A stretch of 64,000 bases of DNA from Gracilariopsis chorda (taxonomy: Eukaryota > Rhodophyta > Florideophyceae > Gracilariales > Gracilariaceae), in assembly GCA_003194525.1 (NCBI GenBank), contig NBIV01000012.1, positions 186,001 to 250,000 on the forward strand, read 5' to 3'. Made by a program: the position numbers and the translations under genes. The notes under the pieces were generated by a model. It made no database searches. It worked only from the letters and a program-made list of their open reading frames with translations, and was not told the DNA's origin. Positions 42,441 to 54,479 of the stretch are shown piece after piece; position 1 is the first letter of the stretch, and each line of letters starts with the position of its first letter.

Positions 42441-43156
42441 CAAGACATTCTAGACTCAAAGAAAATATAGCTTGGCACCAACCAAGAAAGATTGCATTCC
42501 TCTATTATGATTGTGCGTTCATCAAATTCGTCTCTGGCCCTCACGTCTTGATATTCACGATTACTCTGGTTCACGAAAACTGCCCTCGTATAGTTCCGCA
42601 GGAAGGCTACGACAAACCGTGGGTTAGCAAACTACCCATCGGTGTGATACTGATATGTACCTGTATGAGTTATATTGACGAACGTGTGCCGACTGCTAGC
42701 TAGGCACGAGAAGGGGCAAAATTGGTCCCGAGCCGCAGGCGAGCGGAAAAACCGGAACTTCCGAGGTGACAATTTAGACCGAAACATGAAGAAATTATAA
42801 AAAAGAGTAGAACGCATGATTCTTTGGCGGTCTCAAGTTGAGACCGCCACTGGGCGGGTAAGGGGTTAACCCACGTAAGCTGAAGGGAAATAGGGATACC
42901 CATGGATACATCGGTAGAGGATACGGGCTACTGTGGTTGATACACTGCCAGCTACTCGTTTGTACCAGCTCAAAGACATTGCGGCGGCCGAAGAGGGAGA
43001 GGCTCCTCTCCAGCCCCAAGGCCATGCGACCCACGCCTCGAAGACAAGCACTTACCTACTCCAACATTGCTTTTGTGACCGAGCGGCTGGTTGCGAAGGT
43101 AACACTCTGACCGATAGGACTTTAGGAGCACGAACGTTGCTCTCAACTAGTCTGCC
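42441..43156. other. Divergent promoter region
   Basis: Spacer between the outward-facing GUCD1-like and RBM34-like genes. No motif-bearing frame. Confidence 0.4.
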
Positions 43157-44074
43157 ATGACAGATGAAATCGGGAAAAGAAAAAGGGATCCTAAGGAACA
43201 AACTGGAGCCGGAAACAAAACAAGGCCACTAAAGAAAAAGAGAAAACACGGACTCCATCCTTTAACTGAAGCTGAGAGGCGAGAGTTACCACATTATGCT
43301 TCCTTTGAGGATCGCGTACTTGCCGAGCAACGTAGTGAATTGGGAACAGGAGGAAGGACGTGTGATAAGGACAAAGAAGCTGAAGAGGAGAAAGAAACCT
43401 TTAAAAGCAGAAACTCTAGAACTATATTTGTGGGAAACGTTGACATGTCCGCTTCGGAAAATGATATTGCAAGGTTATTTGCACGGTTCGGGGAAGTCGA
43501 AGAGGTGCGAATTCGAGGCATTGTATCTAACACGCGGAAGAGGCCCAAGAGAAAGCCAGCGATAAACAATCAAACGGCGGAATTTCTGGCAACAGGTCAA
43601 GCGTATGTTGTGTTCAAAAACCACGAAAGAGTTTATACTTGCATTAGCGAAGCGTGCAAAGATATGAACATGACAGTTTTCAAGAACAAGCACATCCGCG
43701 TAACTCCTGCTTGTGAGACGACCGTAGGTCCTAGGCGTATGAGTCTGTTCGTTGGTAATCTTCCCTTCGATTGTATGGAGGAAGAGCTTGTGGAGGCATT
43801 TCTCCCTATTGCTGAGGAAAGCGGAGTAAAACTAGTTGGAGTTCGTTGCAATAGAGATCTAGATACTGGAGCGGGCAGAGGTGTCGGCTTTGTGGCGTTT
43901 GACGACATTCTTGGGGTTCAAGCGGCTAGGAATAAGGTTGGAGAGATCAAAATTCGAGGCCGTGTGCTCCGGATAGACGATGCGTCGAAGAAAAAGGATA
44001 GAAGGACGAAAACATTCAAGAGACGCACGAAGCCGTCCCGTCATGGATCAAATCGAAGGGCAAAGCGTCGATGA
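43157..44074 (+). CDS. RBM34/Nop12-like nucleolar RNA-binding protein
   Basis: 305 residues, ATG at 43157. The first 85 residues are Lys/Glu-rich, with basic runs such as KKKRKHG that would serve as nuclear or nucleolar signals. RRM1 spans about 92-178: RNP2 IFVGNV, and a long insertion rich in basic residues (NTRKRPKRKPA), a feature of the Nop12/RBM34 group. RRM2 spans about 193-270: LFVGNLPFD as RNP2 and GRGVGFVAF as RNP1. The tail is strongly basic (RRTKTFKRRTKPSRHG). Yeast Nop12 acts in pre-25S rRNA processing in the nucleolus, which is the expected role here. Confidence 0.85.
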   Translation: MTDEIGKRKRDPKEQTGAGNKTRPLKKKRKHGLHPLTEAERRELPHYASFEDRVLAEQRSELGTGGRTCDKDKEAEEEKETFKSRNSRTIFVGNVDMSASENDIARLFARFGEVEEVRIRGIVSNTRKRPKRKPAINNQTAEFLATGQAYVVFKNHERVYTCISEACKDMNMTVFKNKHIRVTPACETTVGPRRMSLFVGNLPFDCMEEELVEAFLPIAEESGVKLVGVRCNRDLDTGAGRGVGFVAFDDILGVQAARNKVGEIKIRGRVLRIDDASKKKDRRTKTFKRRTKPSRHGSNRRAKRR

Positions 44075-45160
44075 TAATCGATCTTGACCTACCAACAAGT
44101 AATACGTTCATTTCGGTTTCTGCTGCTCGATTACATGTTTTGATAGCTTGGTGTACCGTCGAACGTACATACACGTAAGTTGATCAGACCGTATACAAGG
44201 CATGTAAGATGGCTAGGCTAACCTTAAGGATAACTTTTGACCCCCATAAAAAACCGGAGCTGCCTAGTGATGGGCTTCACTACTTTGAGTCGTGTGGTTC
44301 TCGTTAGTTGTTGAACCAGGCGGTAGACAACAATATGAAACGCAAGAGTTACTGATAAAGTCATTCGCTTTCAGAGCTAAACGCAGTGATATGCCTTGCG
44401 GAACAAACTTAATGGGCTAGCGTTTGTTTTGAGTGGAGATATCGCATTCCGGTAATGGTATTTGAATACTTGCGTAGAGCGAAGTTCTTCGATAAGAAGC
44501 CTTACGTTTCCGGAATTAGTGGAGTACAAAGGGTATAAGGATACACCCATCAGCACATGCATCATTCGTGGAAGTCATCATGCATCCAGGAGACTCCGCG
44601 GCGCAGAGATGTGTTTCTGTTTTGAATATTTAAAAAAGTGTGTAAAGACAGTTGTGCCCTTGAAGGTGGAGCAAAGTGGCAAAAAAATGCACCGATCGGT
44701 AAAGCCCAACTCTTGTAATAAAACTCAAACTGCTAAATGATGCACTGGGGTTTCTCTACGTATGTTTTCTTCTATCACGAGGTCGAAGTCTTACACCATT
44801 GGGTCTTGCATGAGACTTCATATCCGAGAAGTTTGGCTCTGCTGTCCTGAACTCTTCTTCGTCTTGCGCGCCATCATTGCAACTCAAAACCTACGAGGGG
44901 CTCTATTCCAAGATATCTCTTACATATTTTATTGAGCGGCCACGCCGGCGAGCTTTTGGTTACCGACACAAGGTTATGCAGCGTTGTTTGGTCACCGAGT
45001 AATATCTCGGCGGAATACAAAGTCGTTGAGCAAGAACCCACGGACCGCTGAGACAATTGCGCTTCAGCGCAGAGCTTTTGGACAGGCCTTGTTTCCAACA
45101 CTCATGAAATGAAACCGCTGGGTTTAGTCGTAAGATTGAAAGCCTCACAAGCGTCACAAG
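44075..45160. other. Spacer, no gene recognised
   Basis: Only short frames without motifs; likely 3' end of the RBM34-like gene and promoter of the HAUS3-like gene. Confidence 0.4.
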
Positions 45161-46678
45161 ATGTCATCGTCCTCAAAATTCCATCGGAACCCTCCCCGTG
45201 CAAAATCCTCAAAGCCTTCAGTGTCCGAGACGTTTATGAAGCTCGGCATCAAACTTCCACCTAGCAAAGGGTACGAATGGATGGCTGAATATCCAGACGC
45301 CCTACCTCTCTTTGACGCCATCCGTTCTTCATTCACATCGGCATCTATTCTTTCAGAAAAGGAGGCTGACGACTGTGCGCGCTATAAACTCAGGAATCCA
45401 CATCTTCCAAGGTTACTGTTATCTGAAGCTTCGACAGCCATTGAAAACGCACCACTTTCGCGGGACGTACAAGCGTTGTACGACGAACGCATAACATCAG
45501 CTCAGAAGCGATTACAATCGTTAAAGGACCAAAGATCGATTTTGCGTGAACTCTTGGACCAAAAGAAGTCGAAGACTGCTTCGTCTTCGAATCGCACCAA
45601 AATAAGAAAGCCTACGCAAGTCAAAGAACTATCGTCCAGGTATCGTTCGAAAATCGAATTGCTGCGACGCTTCGAAAGCCGAGATATTGGTTCCGTTGTA
45701 CTCGATTCTGATTTGACGCGATATCATGAAGCTGAATATAGATATATTGAGCGAGTGGCTGATTACGCATCGGAAGTTGCCCGTGAGTATGTAGAAGCCA
45801 GTCAAAAGTCTTCTGTTCAGACTCCGTCTCGTTTAGTCTCTGTCATTCGTTCATACGGCAAAATTTGCGCTCAGCAAACCGGTTGCGAGGTTCAACTCGC
45901 TCGAGATACTGCTTTTCTAACATCCCTGACTATTAACGATGGAAGTTATTTGGAAATGACAAACCCTGTAATGAATGCTCGGCTGACAGATCTTCGTTCT
46001 CGAACAGCGACGGCTTTGAAGAGAAAGATGGCAGATGTTTCGGAAGATGCCTCACGAGATCTGAACGGCGAAGTACAAGCGTTTTTGATGTCAAAGAATT
46101 TGCAGAAGCAAGATGCGTATATTGGAACAATGCAGGCATGTATAAAAGCGTACATGGACCAACGCCTTCGCATTCACTGTTTTCAAGCATTAAGACAAGC
46201 AATGTCACTTAAGCGGGATAGGCTTCTTGAGTCAATCTCTAAAATTAAGGCATATTCGGCAGAGGCTGAAACACCAGCTGAGTCCGAACCGACGACTAAG
46301 GCCCTGGAAGTCGGCACAGGAAAGGCTCTATTAAGCATCATATACGCAAATCAAAGATATGCTCAGCACATCGTAGGAAATTGTTTCGAGGATGAACTTG
46401 AGTCTTCTGTGTTTTCGTCTGCGCAGTCGGACGCCTCTAACATAATGCAGCATCTAAAGGACAGTATTGGGACAAATAAGGGCTGGTTGGACTTGGGGCC
46501 TCCCGCTCAATTCAGCCAGTTGATGGTGGACATGGAAGAAGTTCTTTCGTCGACTTCACCCGTTGTTGATGCCCTCGTTCGTCACTACGAGACCGTTCGC
46601 AGAGGTACAGATTCCTCTATTCGGGCTCCGAACCTTTCCTGGGTGAAAACAATCAATGCTAGACATTCAGCTCCCTGA
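45161..46678 (+). CDS. HAUS3-like augmin subunit
   Basis: 505 residues, single exon, ATG at 45161. The N-terminal segment (LGIKLPPSKGYEWMAEYPDA, then ASILSEKEADDC) follows the HAUS3 N-terminus, where an LG...P...W signature and an LSxEE helix occur. The rest is almost wholly helical and coiled-coil (ALYDERITSAQKRLQSLKDQ; MNARLTDLRSRTATALKRKM). Augmin recruits gamma-tubulin ring complexes to existing microtubules for branching nucleation in the spindle; HAUS3 pairs with HAUS5 in the long arm. Plants and animals have it and budding yeast lacks it. Identification rests on the short N-terminal motif plus coiled-coil layout and length (animal HAUS3 is about 600), so another coiled-coil protein is possible. 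Confidence 0.6.
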   Translation: MSSSSKFHRNPPRAKSSKPSVSETFMKLGIKLPPSKGYEWMAEYPDALPLFDAIRSSFTSASILSEKEADDCARYKLRNPHLPRLLLSEASTAIENAPLSRDVQALYDERITSAQKRLQSLKDQRSILRELLDQKKSKTASSSNRTKIRKPTQVKELSSRYRSKIELLRRFESRDIGSVVLDSDLTRYHEAEYRYIERVADYASEVAREYVEASQKSSVQTPSRLVSVIRSYGKICAQQTGCEVQLARDTAFLTSLTINDGSYLEMTNPVMNARLTDLRSRTATALKRKMADVSEDASRDLNGEVQAFLMSKNLQKQDAYIGTMQACIKAYMDQRLRIHCFQALRQAMSLKRDRLLESISKIKAYSAEAETPAESEPTTKALEVGTGKALLSIIYANQRYAQHIVGNCFEDELESSVFSSAQSDASNIMQHLKDSIGTNKGWLDLGPPAQFSQLMVDMEEVLSSTSPVVDALVRHYETVRRGTDSSIRAPNLSWVKTINARHSAP

Positions 46679-47790
46679 CCAGACATCCTATATATTTTCT
46701 TGTTGAGTTGAGACCTGACCTCTTCAACACAAGTACGTTTCACACTGCCCCTCCGATGTTTAAAACTAGTTTTGTTCACAACCGCATATCTTGCTGTGGA
46801 GTTGGTTTGAGTCCACAGGCATCCTACCTTGACTTCAAGAGGTTTCAAAGCTAAACAACTCTCTATTTACAAATTGTAGTCTAATAAGACAGCTAAGACC
46901 TGTGCCGCGCATGTTTTCCGTTGCGGCTGTATTCTACAGAACAGTTTTGTCACGACCGAACAAGTGCAACTCCCAAACGAGAGTAAGGGTTCGACCCCTA
47001 CCTGTAAGCTCACCTTCGTAAATAATGTGTTTGTGTTGGGCTCGAGCAGCTGATTAATCCTCCGGTTACATAGAACAGAATCGAATTACCAGCACCTTGT
47101 ATGGCTCTGATTGCCAGAGCGGTCAAGACTTTCAAGCTTTAGCGTGGGAAGCCTGCATCGTTGGGATAGGCTCGTCTACTGAAAACGGCTGCTGGTCAAC
47201 CGCAATGAAGCTCGACCCTCCTTTCTGTTACGCAGCAACGCAGAAGCAACGCCGCACTCCAAAAGGCCGTGCCAAAATGATTATCACGGTGCAGTCAAGC
47301 GCCTGCTTGGATACAAGTGAGCATAGTGACGTGCCCTTGTCGTATCTAGTGGGGGAGGTCTACATTTGCAATACTTCTTAGAATCCATAGACTCAAGAAG
47401 AACACGCTTGCACCCTGAGATAATCTGTCCCAAAACAGTAGTTGATAGAAGAGCAAAATGAGCGAAAGCCTCACACCATGTAGTAAGTGCTGCGTTTTCG
47501 GCAACAAAGATGATGCTACCACTGAGTGTGCAGCAGAACTCTTCACTCGGATGACACTGCACGATAGTTCAGAGCACGACGGCTGCCACGAAGACGTGAT
47601 TACACACGCCAAAAACTCAAACAACTGAGTACACTCCTAAAACGTACACTGCGGTTGTCAGAGCAACGATTGTTTCAATTTACTCCACCTTGAACAATCG
47701 TTTTCTAACACGGAGCTCTTTTCGCACAACTTGCCCTCCTCCCCAGATGCACATTAACAAAGTGTACGAAGAAGTGAGGCAAGGCGGTCA
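46679..47790. other. Convergent 3' spacer, no gene recognised
   Basis: Spacer between two genes that point towards each other. No motif-bearing frame. A GGTTCGACCCC string near 47010 resembles a tRNA B box but no tRNA fold could be drawn. Confidence 0.4.
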
Positions 47791-48924
47791 TCAGACACAA
47801 TAAGCAATATCTGAAAACGGATCATCGCCCGACTTTTCTCTTCTTGAAGATTCGCCATCACGATCTGTTTCATTATCCGTGGATAACAAATGGGAGGACT
47901 TTCCAGAAGTAGTCATTTTACGTTGGTCACCTGTAGGTTGAGCGGTAGCCACAAGATGGGATAATTGAAGTTGATGATTTTGAAGATGTGAAACAGGAAG
48001 GGAAATAGACTGTGACAGATCTGGTAAGGTTGAAACATCAGCAAGTGCTGTTCTGTCCGGTGGCATCATGACACCTGGAATATAGGAGGCGAAAAGTTCA
48101 CTCAATTCTTCTGGGGTTTGGTGCATTAGAATTGCTTCAGAGTGAAGCGGGGATCGGTGATTTTCATGGTGCAAATTTGGATCGGCAGGAGGACGCATTA
48201 GGGCAGAGTTTGTAGGAGAGAAGGAAGACTGTGGTTGCGAAGCGGATGGAAGTGGGGAGGAGGTGGAATGTCGTGGGGCTAGATGTGAAGCGGGTAAGGT
48301 GCTGGATGACGGTGTGGCGGGTGTAGGTACAGGTTGCGTTTTGGCGCGGTTGAACAAATCGGCAGGTATCTTTGCAAGCTGATCGGAAGCAAGGTAATTC
48401 TTGACTACAGACTGTTTTCTAAGCGCTTGCCACAAACCGATATTATCAGTTCGTAAGCGTTTGGTTTCATTGCGAGCGTTCTCCAGTTCGCTGCGTAAAT
48501 AGCCCTTGTCGGCGCGCAATTCAAGTTTTTCTGCTCGAAGGTGGGAGATTTCATCCGTCATACTGGTAATACGGGCAGTTTGAGACTGGACTTCCTTGCG
48601 AAGAGAGGCGATTCGCTGCGCTGCCTCTTTCAGAACGGCCTCCTTGTCGATTCGCTTACCCTTTGCAACAAACTCTGAGGATGAGATTGAGCCGCGTTCT
48701 GGGTGATGTTCTGCGCGTGGTCCGGAGCGAATGAGCTCCTTTTCAAGCTCGACGAAACGGATGTTGACTAGATTGCGACGGTTTCGTTCCAACTCTCGCT
48801 TTCTCTCTGCTTGGGGGGGTCGGGTGGGGCAATCATCGTGTCGGTTGACATCGACATCGGAAGAGTTATGGGCGTCGTCCTTGGGGGAGGAGGTGGTACG
48901 CGCGCGCTTTCGCTCGGGTTGCAT
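47791..48924 (-). CDS. bHLH transcription factor (plant subgroup IVc-like)
   Basis: About 377 residues from the ATG at 48924; the frame stays open 39 codons further upstream, but from a GTG. The basic region is ERKRELERNRRNLVNIRF (about residues 39-56), with an unconserved loop that includes a Ser-rich insert. Helix 2 follows: GKRIDKEAVLKEAAQRIASL. A leucine-zipper-like coiled coil comes directly after, with SHLRAEKLELRADKGYLRSE. That ending (EK.ELR.DK..L..E) is typical of plant ILR3/bHLH105 factors (subgroup IVc), which control iron-deficiency responses. The basic region has the E-R-x-R pattern for E-box binding, though the canonical His is not evident. The last 150 residues are Ser/Pro/Thr-rich. 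Binding partners are unknown. Confidence 0.72.
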   Translation of the reverse strand: MQPERKRARTTSSPKDDAHNSSDVDVNRHDDCPTRPPQAERKRELERNRRNLVNIRFVELEKELIRSGPRAEHHPERGSISSSEFVAKGKRIDKEAVLKEAAQRIASLRKEVQSQTARITSMTDEISHLRAEKLELRADKGYLRSELENARNETKRLRTDNIGLWQALRKQSVVKNYLASDQLAKIPADLFNRAKTQPVPTPATPSSSTLPASHLAPRHSTSSPLPSASQPQSSFSPTNSALMRPPADPNLHHENHRSPLHSEAILMHQTPEELSELFASYIPGVMMPPDRTALADVSTLPDLSQSISLPVSHLQNHQLQLSHLVATAQPTGDQRKMTTSGKSSHLLSTDNETDRDGESSRREKSGDDPFSDIAYCV

Positions 48925-51584
48925 CGCGGGTGGGACTTGGAAGACGGGGGGCTGATGGCGTGGAAGGAACGGGCCGGGCGAGAAGGGCGAGAAAAGTGCT
49001 CCGGAGCGGCTGAACGCGGGAGGAAGGCGAGGTTCGGGCACGCGGGTGTGGCACGACGGGAGGTGAGACGACTTCGTCAGCGCAGCAGCACAGCAGCTGT
49101 GTAGGGGAAAGAACGACGATGTGAATGCAATACTCTCAGTTACTGGACGACGACCAGTGGCGGTATGACACGTGCCCCGAAAAGCGCGTGATGATTGGAC
49201 GGCGGCTCAAATCGCAACCCTAAACTGGGTTTTGGCGTGCGATGGCCGCGCGGCTGCTCGGGAGCACAGCTGGTGACCTCACGTGACGCACGGCGTGCCA
49301 ATCGAGCGCGCCGCTCGGGCTGGAGTTGCGCGTGGAATCGGGCACGGTCCACCGCGTGGCCGCGCCTGTTGCCGCAAGCGCACTGTCCTCCGTTGCGCCC
49401 AAAACGTGCGCGGATAATACGCGCACCTCATGGACACGCCCACGACGCCGTCATTCATATCACCTCATTGGCCGTCCGTCCGCTTCCCCGCCGATGTCCA
49501 CAGGCCCCTGCCATCTCGTCATCAGCTCCTCCACGCTACGCGAGCTGCGAAGGTAGATACATACTACTGCGCGTCCAACAGTCGCGCGCTTCCCCGCATC
49601 GCATTGCGCTTCATTCCGTGCCCGCCCCGCCCTTCATGCTTCTGTCGTCCCGTCATTCATCCACGTCAACTTCCCACCGTCTCCGCTCGGACACCGTCGT
49701 CCCCTCGTGAAAGCTACGCGCCGAGATTACCCTCCAAGTTTTGCCTTCCTCTCCCCCACTTTCCATTCATTTCGCAACCTGTCTTCTTCTGACAACTCTC
49801 GCAGTGACCCAGTCCCTGCTGATCCCGCGCGCCTGCGCCGTGTCTTGTCAGCATTCGCCTTTGCCGATACCCGCTCCCCTCAAACCGCAACGTAGTATCT
49901 CCTCGTAGCTTACTCAAATATTAGCCCATGTGCCTCTCCTTCCGCACCAGACATCAACAACCATGTGTCACACAACAAGCTCACCACCGGAATCAACACC
50001 CGCACATTCCATGCCTTCCACCACTCTTGCTCTCTATTTACTCGATACGTTGAATGCTATGCACCTATGCATGCATTGTACCGTCCCCAGAAAACACGCA
50101 CTGCGCAACAACAACCCATGCTTTCCACCTTAACAATGCACCATTGCATCCATACGCGCCCAGTCCTCGTCGATCCCGCACCCACCAGTACCGAAACCAC
50201 CATCTCCACACATGGTCCTCCATGCTGACGCCTCGTGAAGAACATTCCCCCACTGCACTCCCCACATCAGCCCGAGATATGTGTAAACTTCCCGATACCC
50301 AGCAACCGAACACCAAAATCTCCAGTGCCGCACCCATTCTCAGTCAAATGGCACAGTACTGCTGTTCATCTCCCAAATGTCGCAAGCCTTCTCTCTTTGT
50401 TCTTCAACCAATCATCGGAGATCCTGCATACGCCTCCATACCGCCCCTACCCGTCATTGGTGATGAACACCATTCTCCAAATCTATTGGTCCGTCTTGAT
50501 GCTACTTATGGATCTTCCTCCCTTCCCTATGCTGAACTTGCGTGCCGGAGTTGAAATGAGCCACTTTTCAGTAGCGGACATTGCATGCATCCATCAAATG
50601 TAGCAATTGCTGACCCTAACACTACTCGTGTCTCACCCGCTCTGCTTAACACGGCAACAGCTATCGTTTCGGGAACACATTTCACCGCTCTATGCTCGGA
50701 AGTCGTAGTATTCCCTTAGTGCTGTACGTTCCACTAGTGTTATTAACGTTCTTCCTCTTCATGTTGCACCCTAAATTTCTAATCTTGATATACTTGCTTC
50801 ATTTCCAGAAAAGCTTTACGCCCACTGTCTTGTATTGTCCTTGACATATTTTCCCCTTCTCCGTAACCTTCTATATGTACGTCAACGGTATGCTATGTAT
50901 GCTGATACCAATACCAAGTGCGTCGATATACGTTCGTCTTCCAACCAAAAGTCCACCGTTGCATTCTCTTGCACCATGCACAGAATAATACATTCTCCGG
51001 AGAACTAGTTACGCCTCCACCTGCAAATCTTTCTGCAAGTATGAGTTCCAGAAAAGCGAATGCATCTGCAAAGCAGACTCCATATTGTACCCTGTACGGC
51101 ATCAAGAGCGAGGCATCTACTCAAGAGATACTCTCTTTTCGGGAACAAAGAAACTTCTCTGACTATTCCTGCAAAACACGTCCCAATCATACCATGTTCT
51201 CATCATGTGCAGTTTGTCTGTCAAGTTGTCCTTCCACACTTCTACGCAAAGTATGGGGGTGCACATAGCAAATGTTATAGCATAGTGGATTCTATATGTC
51301 ACCATCATCCCCCTCTCGCTTGCAAGAAGATCTGTAGATACATGTTTCGTACCTTAAAACACGTACGAGGACCTTGCCCAACTTATCCACACGACAGCAG
51401 TCGTGTGGGCAACATTCCATCATGCTGGCTCCATAAACGTGCTAAACATATGCTCTGCAGACAATTCTCATCATTCTGCGAACGGGTTTCATCCTCTGAA
51501 ACCGTAATAATACAATGCACATATACTCGGTGAAACAGGTGAATGCTGTCAACGCACCACGTTCATCTCATCATCTAAACCTAG
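48925..51584. other. Spacer of about 2.7 kb, no gene recognised
   Basis: GC-rich near the bHLH promoter (49.1-49.5 kb), then pyrimidine-rich text to about 50.6 kb. A 166-codon plus frame at 50054-50554 and several others have Cys/Pro/His-rich composition without motifs; none is called. It also covers the 3' flank of AOX. Confidence 0.4.
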
Positions 51585-52881
51585 CTACTGTCGCTTAGAA
51601 ATATCATCAACCTCAGGAGAATGCAATGCCTGTACGGCAGAGTCCAGATCTCCGGCACTGTATTTGTTTCCAAAGTGATGATTAACATCTCTGTGCATCG
51701 CTTCATCAGCCCGAACATGCAGAATGACGTCCCTCATTGTAGCATCATCGGCTAAATGATAATACTTCTTTGCAATTTCCGGTGCAGGTTTTGTTTTCAG
51801 TTTTCCATTGTCAATGCATTCAAGATACTCGGTATACGCACGATGTGCCTCCTCTTCCAGGTACCCTGTTAAGCGATGAGCAGCTCTTGGGCTCACAAGG
51901 TATAAGCTTGAATAGAACGATAGATACAGGCCTTGCGCGAAGACAACCAATGCACGCTCCAACACAGTCGGTTTGGTTACTTTCATGAATATCAGGAGGT
52001 GCATTCTCTCATTCTCCGCTTCTTCCTGCAAAACCGTGATCCCTGGATAGAAAGATACGCATGATACCCCGCTTAGTTAGATTTTTGTGACTCTATTCTA
52101 TTAATGTGACGGGAATTCAGATTTCAAGATACTTACAGCCATGATCTCTTTGCATTCGTCGTAAAGAGCGCAAGTGACGGTGGAAACTGCCTACTAAACC
52201 CGGAACCGCAGCAACAGTCTCTAGACACACAGCGTGGTGATCATATTTCTCGCGAAAGAAAGCGTGAACGAACACACGCAAGAATTTCATTGATCCGAGA
52301 GCAACGCGATCTACGATATCCTTTGGGGGATAATGGTAAGGGGTCCCAATTCTTTCCAAGTCTTTCACAGAAAGACTTGGTGGAAACGATTTTGATTTGT
52401 CCGCCAACGCTTTGTGTCGACTGTACGCCTTCTGTATCAAGTCACTCGCTTCCTGCGCGTGTTTATACAATGGTTAGATATTTATCGGCAAAAAGAAAAA
52501 GAACATTCGACTAGCACTTCGGCTGTCAGGTGAACGCACCTTATCAATCCAGTCATATTGATGATCGTTGGAAGCTTTCGTGTTCTCGTCTTGAGTCATT
52601 CCATTTACCACTTGTGTAGATAGCTGCTTCGCGTAGATATCGGGCCCGGACGTGCGTGGTTTCGCTAGTTCGGCATAAGGGCTGGTACGGTGCAGGAGCT
52701 GGTTTTTGAGTGTCGGATTAAAGCTGCTATGAAGATTCCTCACAAAGGTTGAATCATAAGAATTTCCTTTCTTTAACGCTTGTAATGCAGGTAGTGTAAA
52801 ACGGTTGGATTTGCTTTCTAGTGCCAATATCCCGCGAGGTATCTGTGACATCATGTGAGAGATTGATCTCGTGGCGGCCAT
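51585..52881 (-). CDS. AOX: Alternative oxidase, mitochondrial
   Basis: Three exons: 52881-52540, 52452-52137 and 52042-51585. The introns of 87 and 94 bp have GTGCGT and GTAAGT donors and GCAG and CCAG acceptors. The joins keep the frame and restore the family text RDHGW across intron 2. The product is 371 residues. The first 50 are rich in Arg, Ser and hydroxylated residues without acids (MAATRSISHMMSQIPRG), a mitochondrial presequence. Diiron ligands are visible: E192 (LETVAAVPG), E231-x-x-H234 (ENERMH), Glu in LEEEAHR (282-284), and E333-x-x-H336 (DEAMH). The enzyme passes electrons from ubiquinol to oxygen without proton pumping, in the inner membrane on the matrix side. No regulatory Cys of the plant type was seen in the N-terminal region. 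Confidence 0.95.
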
Positions 52882-54299
52882 TCTCCTTCAAAACTGGATG
52901 TCGGTTCAAGAAATACTCAAGAAAGTCTGGGTCTAAGATTGGTAGCATGCGAGTTTTTATAAAGCAGTCGGATGCGAACTCTTCTCGGAGGGTAGGTCGT
53001 ATCGTTCTTCATTGCCGTTCTTAAATACTCTTTATGGGCTCGACCCCTTTCGCAACATGCGACGAAAAACTCATACTGGTTCTCAGCAATATCATCAACA
53101 TGATGTTGTATAAAAACCCAGAAAAGCCGGGATGAAAATACACACCGCCCAATCGGGAGTGATGAAAGTGATGAGTTGAAACTATTTTGTCCGTGCGACA
53201 GTTGTTGAATCGGGGCGATTTCGAAGCTCGTTGATCAAACGTATTTTCTTTTCCACACGCATGGTCAAAAGCGAGCAACAGCGATTGTCCGCGACATCCA
53301 AACGTCCACGACAGCGATAGTACAGTACAGTTTGGCTACATGTAGGTTACAGCAATGTGTAACTGGCGCCCCCTCCGAAATGAGATGCAGCAAGTCACGA
53401 GTTCGTCGACGTGGCCGCTATTGAGGGTAATTAGTTATCGGGCAGAGAGCAGTCTTCTGTCTCGAGCGTTTGGCGATTGCAGCTTCACGTGAGCTCAGGG
53501 CTTCGGCTCGAATTTTATGGCTGAGCGGTAGGCAATTTCTTCAACTTCCAATACTGTTTGAGGGGCTACGTCTATTCGCAGATAGAATCGTGCGCGGCAA
53601 AGGGCTCGGATTTTAGCACTGCTGGGAGCTCGAGTATCGCCCAGCATGAACCATCTCTCAACTGAAAGCCTTTTCACCGAACCAGTTTTGCCTTTGTGAA
53701 AATGTCTCAGCGATTCAACCCCGATTAACGGATCTGCATTTCACAATTCATCTTTGGTAACCTACGTGCACATTGATGTACTACTACCCAAGGGTACTGT
53801 AGTGTACTGCGATAGAAGCGCTGAGTCGAAGAATCGGGTTCTCTCTGCATCGGCTCCGAAGTTCCTGGACTTTTGGTTCTTGTCCCATTCCCAAACGTTC
53901 TTATTGAGTGCATTCGGAAATTTCCAGATGGTTGTCCTCGCCAAATTTGGGCCAATAAAAGAAAGCCAAGTCACTCTACATTTGTCCTGTGCTCGGCCAA
54001 ATATGGCGAACAGAATGGACCCACGAAGGGTCCGTTCAAACCGCCAAACGTTCCGCCAAAACTCTTCGAGTCCAACATATGCAGTTATGATCATGAGACT
54101 TCGATGAGCCCTTGCAGCTGCTTGCATAGCCAGTTACACAGCTACGCTACGCGTATTATTCACAATCAAGCGCCGCAATCATAAACGTATCTATCGCCGT
54201 ATTCACTGCACAGCCTAGTACACACGCAAAGCGCTTCTAAATCCAACTCAAACACCTGCACGTACACCCTGGCTCCGCCTTTTTAAATTGGGATCTGAC
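52882..54299. other. Spacer, no gene recognised
   Basis: Frames of up to 121 codons on both strands overlap each other at 53.7-54.1 kb and show no motif. Contains the AOX promoter. Confidence 0.4.
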
Positions 54300-54479
54300 A
54301 ATGATTTCATCATATCTAAAAATTTCAAAAGATCAAAGTGTATGGAAGCACTTTTACCTCTTTTTAAAACCCCATAACACCAACATAAGCATGGTATTCA
54401 ATTCCTTCGTGCAGCTTATAAGCGTAGCAGAAAGTCAATTTTACTTTCAATTGACCTTCTAGGTCTAGCTCAAAACTAA

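Noticed and set aside
46960-47040. tRNA from GGTTCGACCCC near 47010
   Set aside because: No A box or cloverleaf arms could be placed on either strand.
50054-50554. 166-codon plus frame
   Set aside because: Cys/His/Pro-rich with no motif and overlapped by frames of similar length; consistent with pyrimidine-rich spacer.
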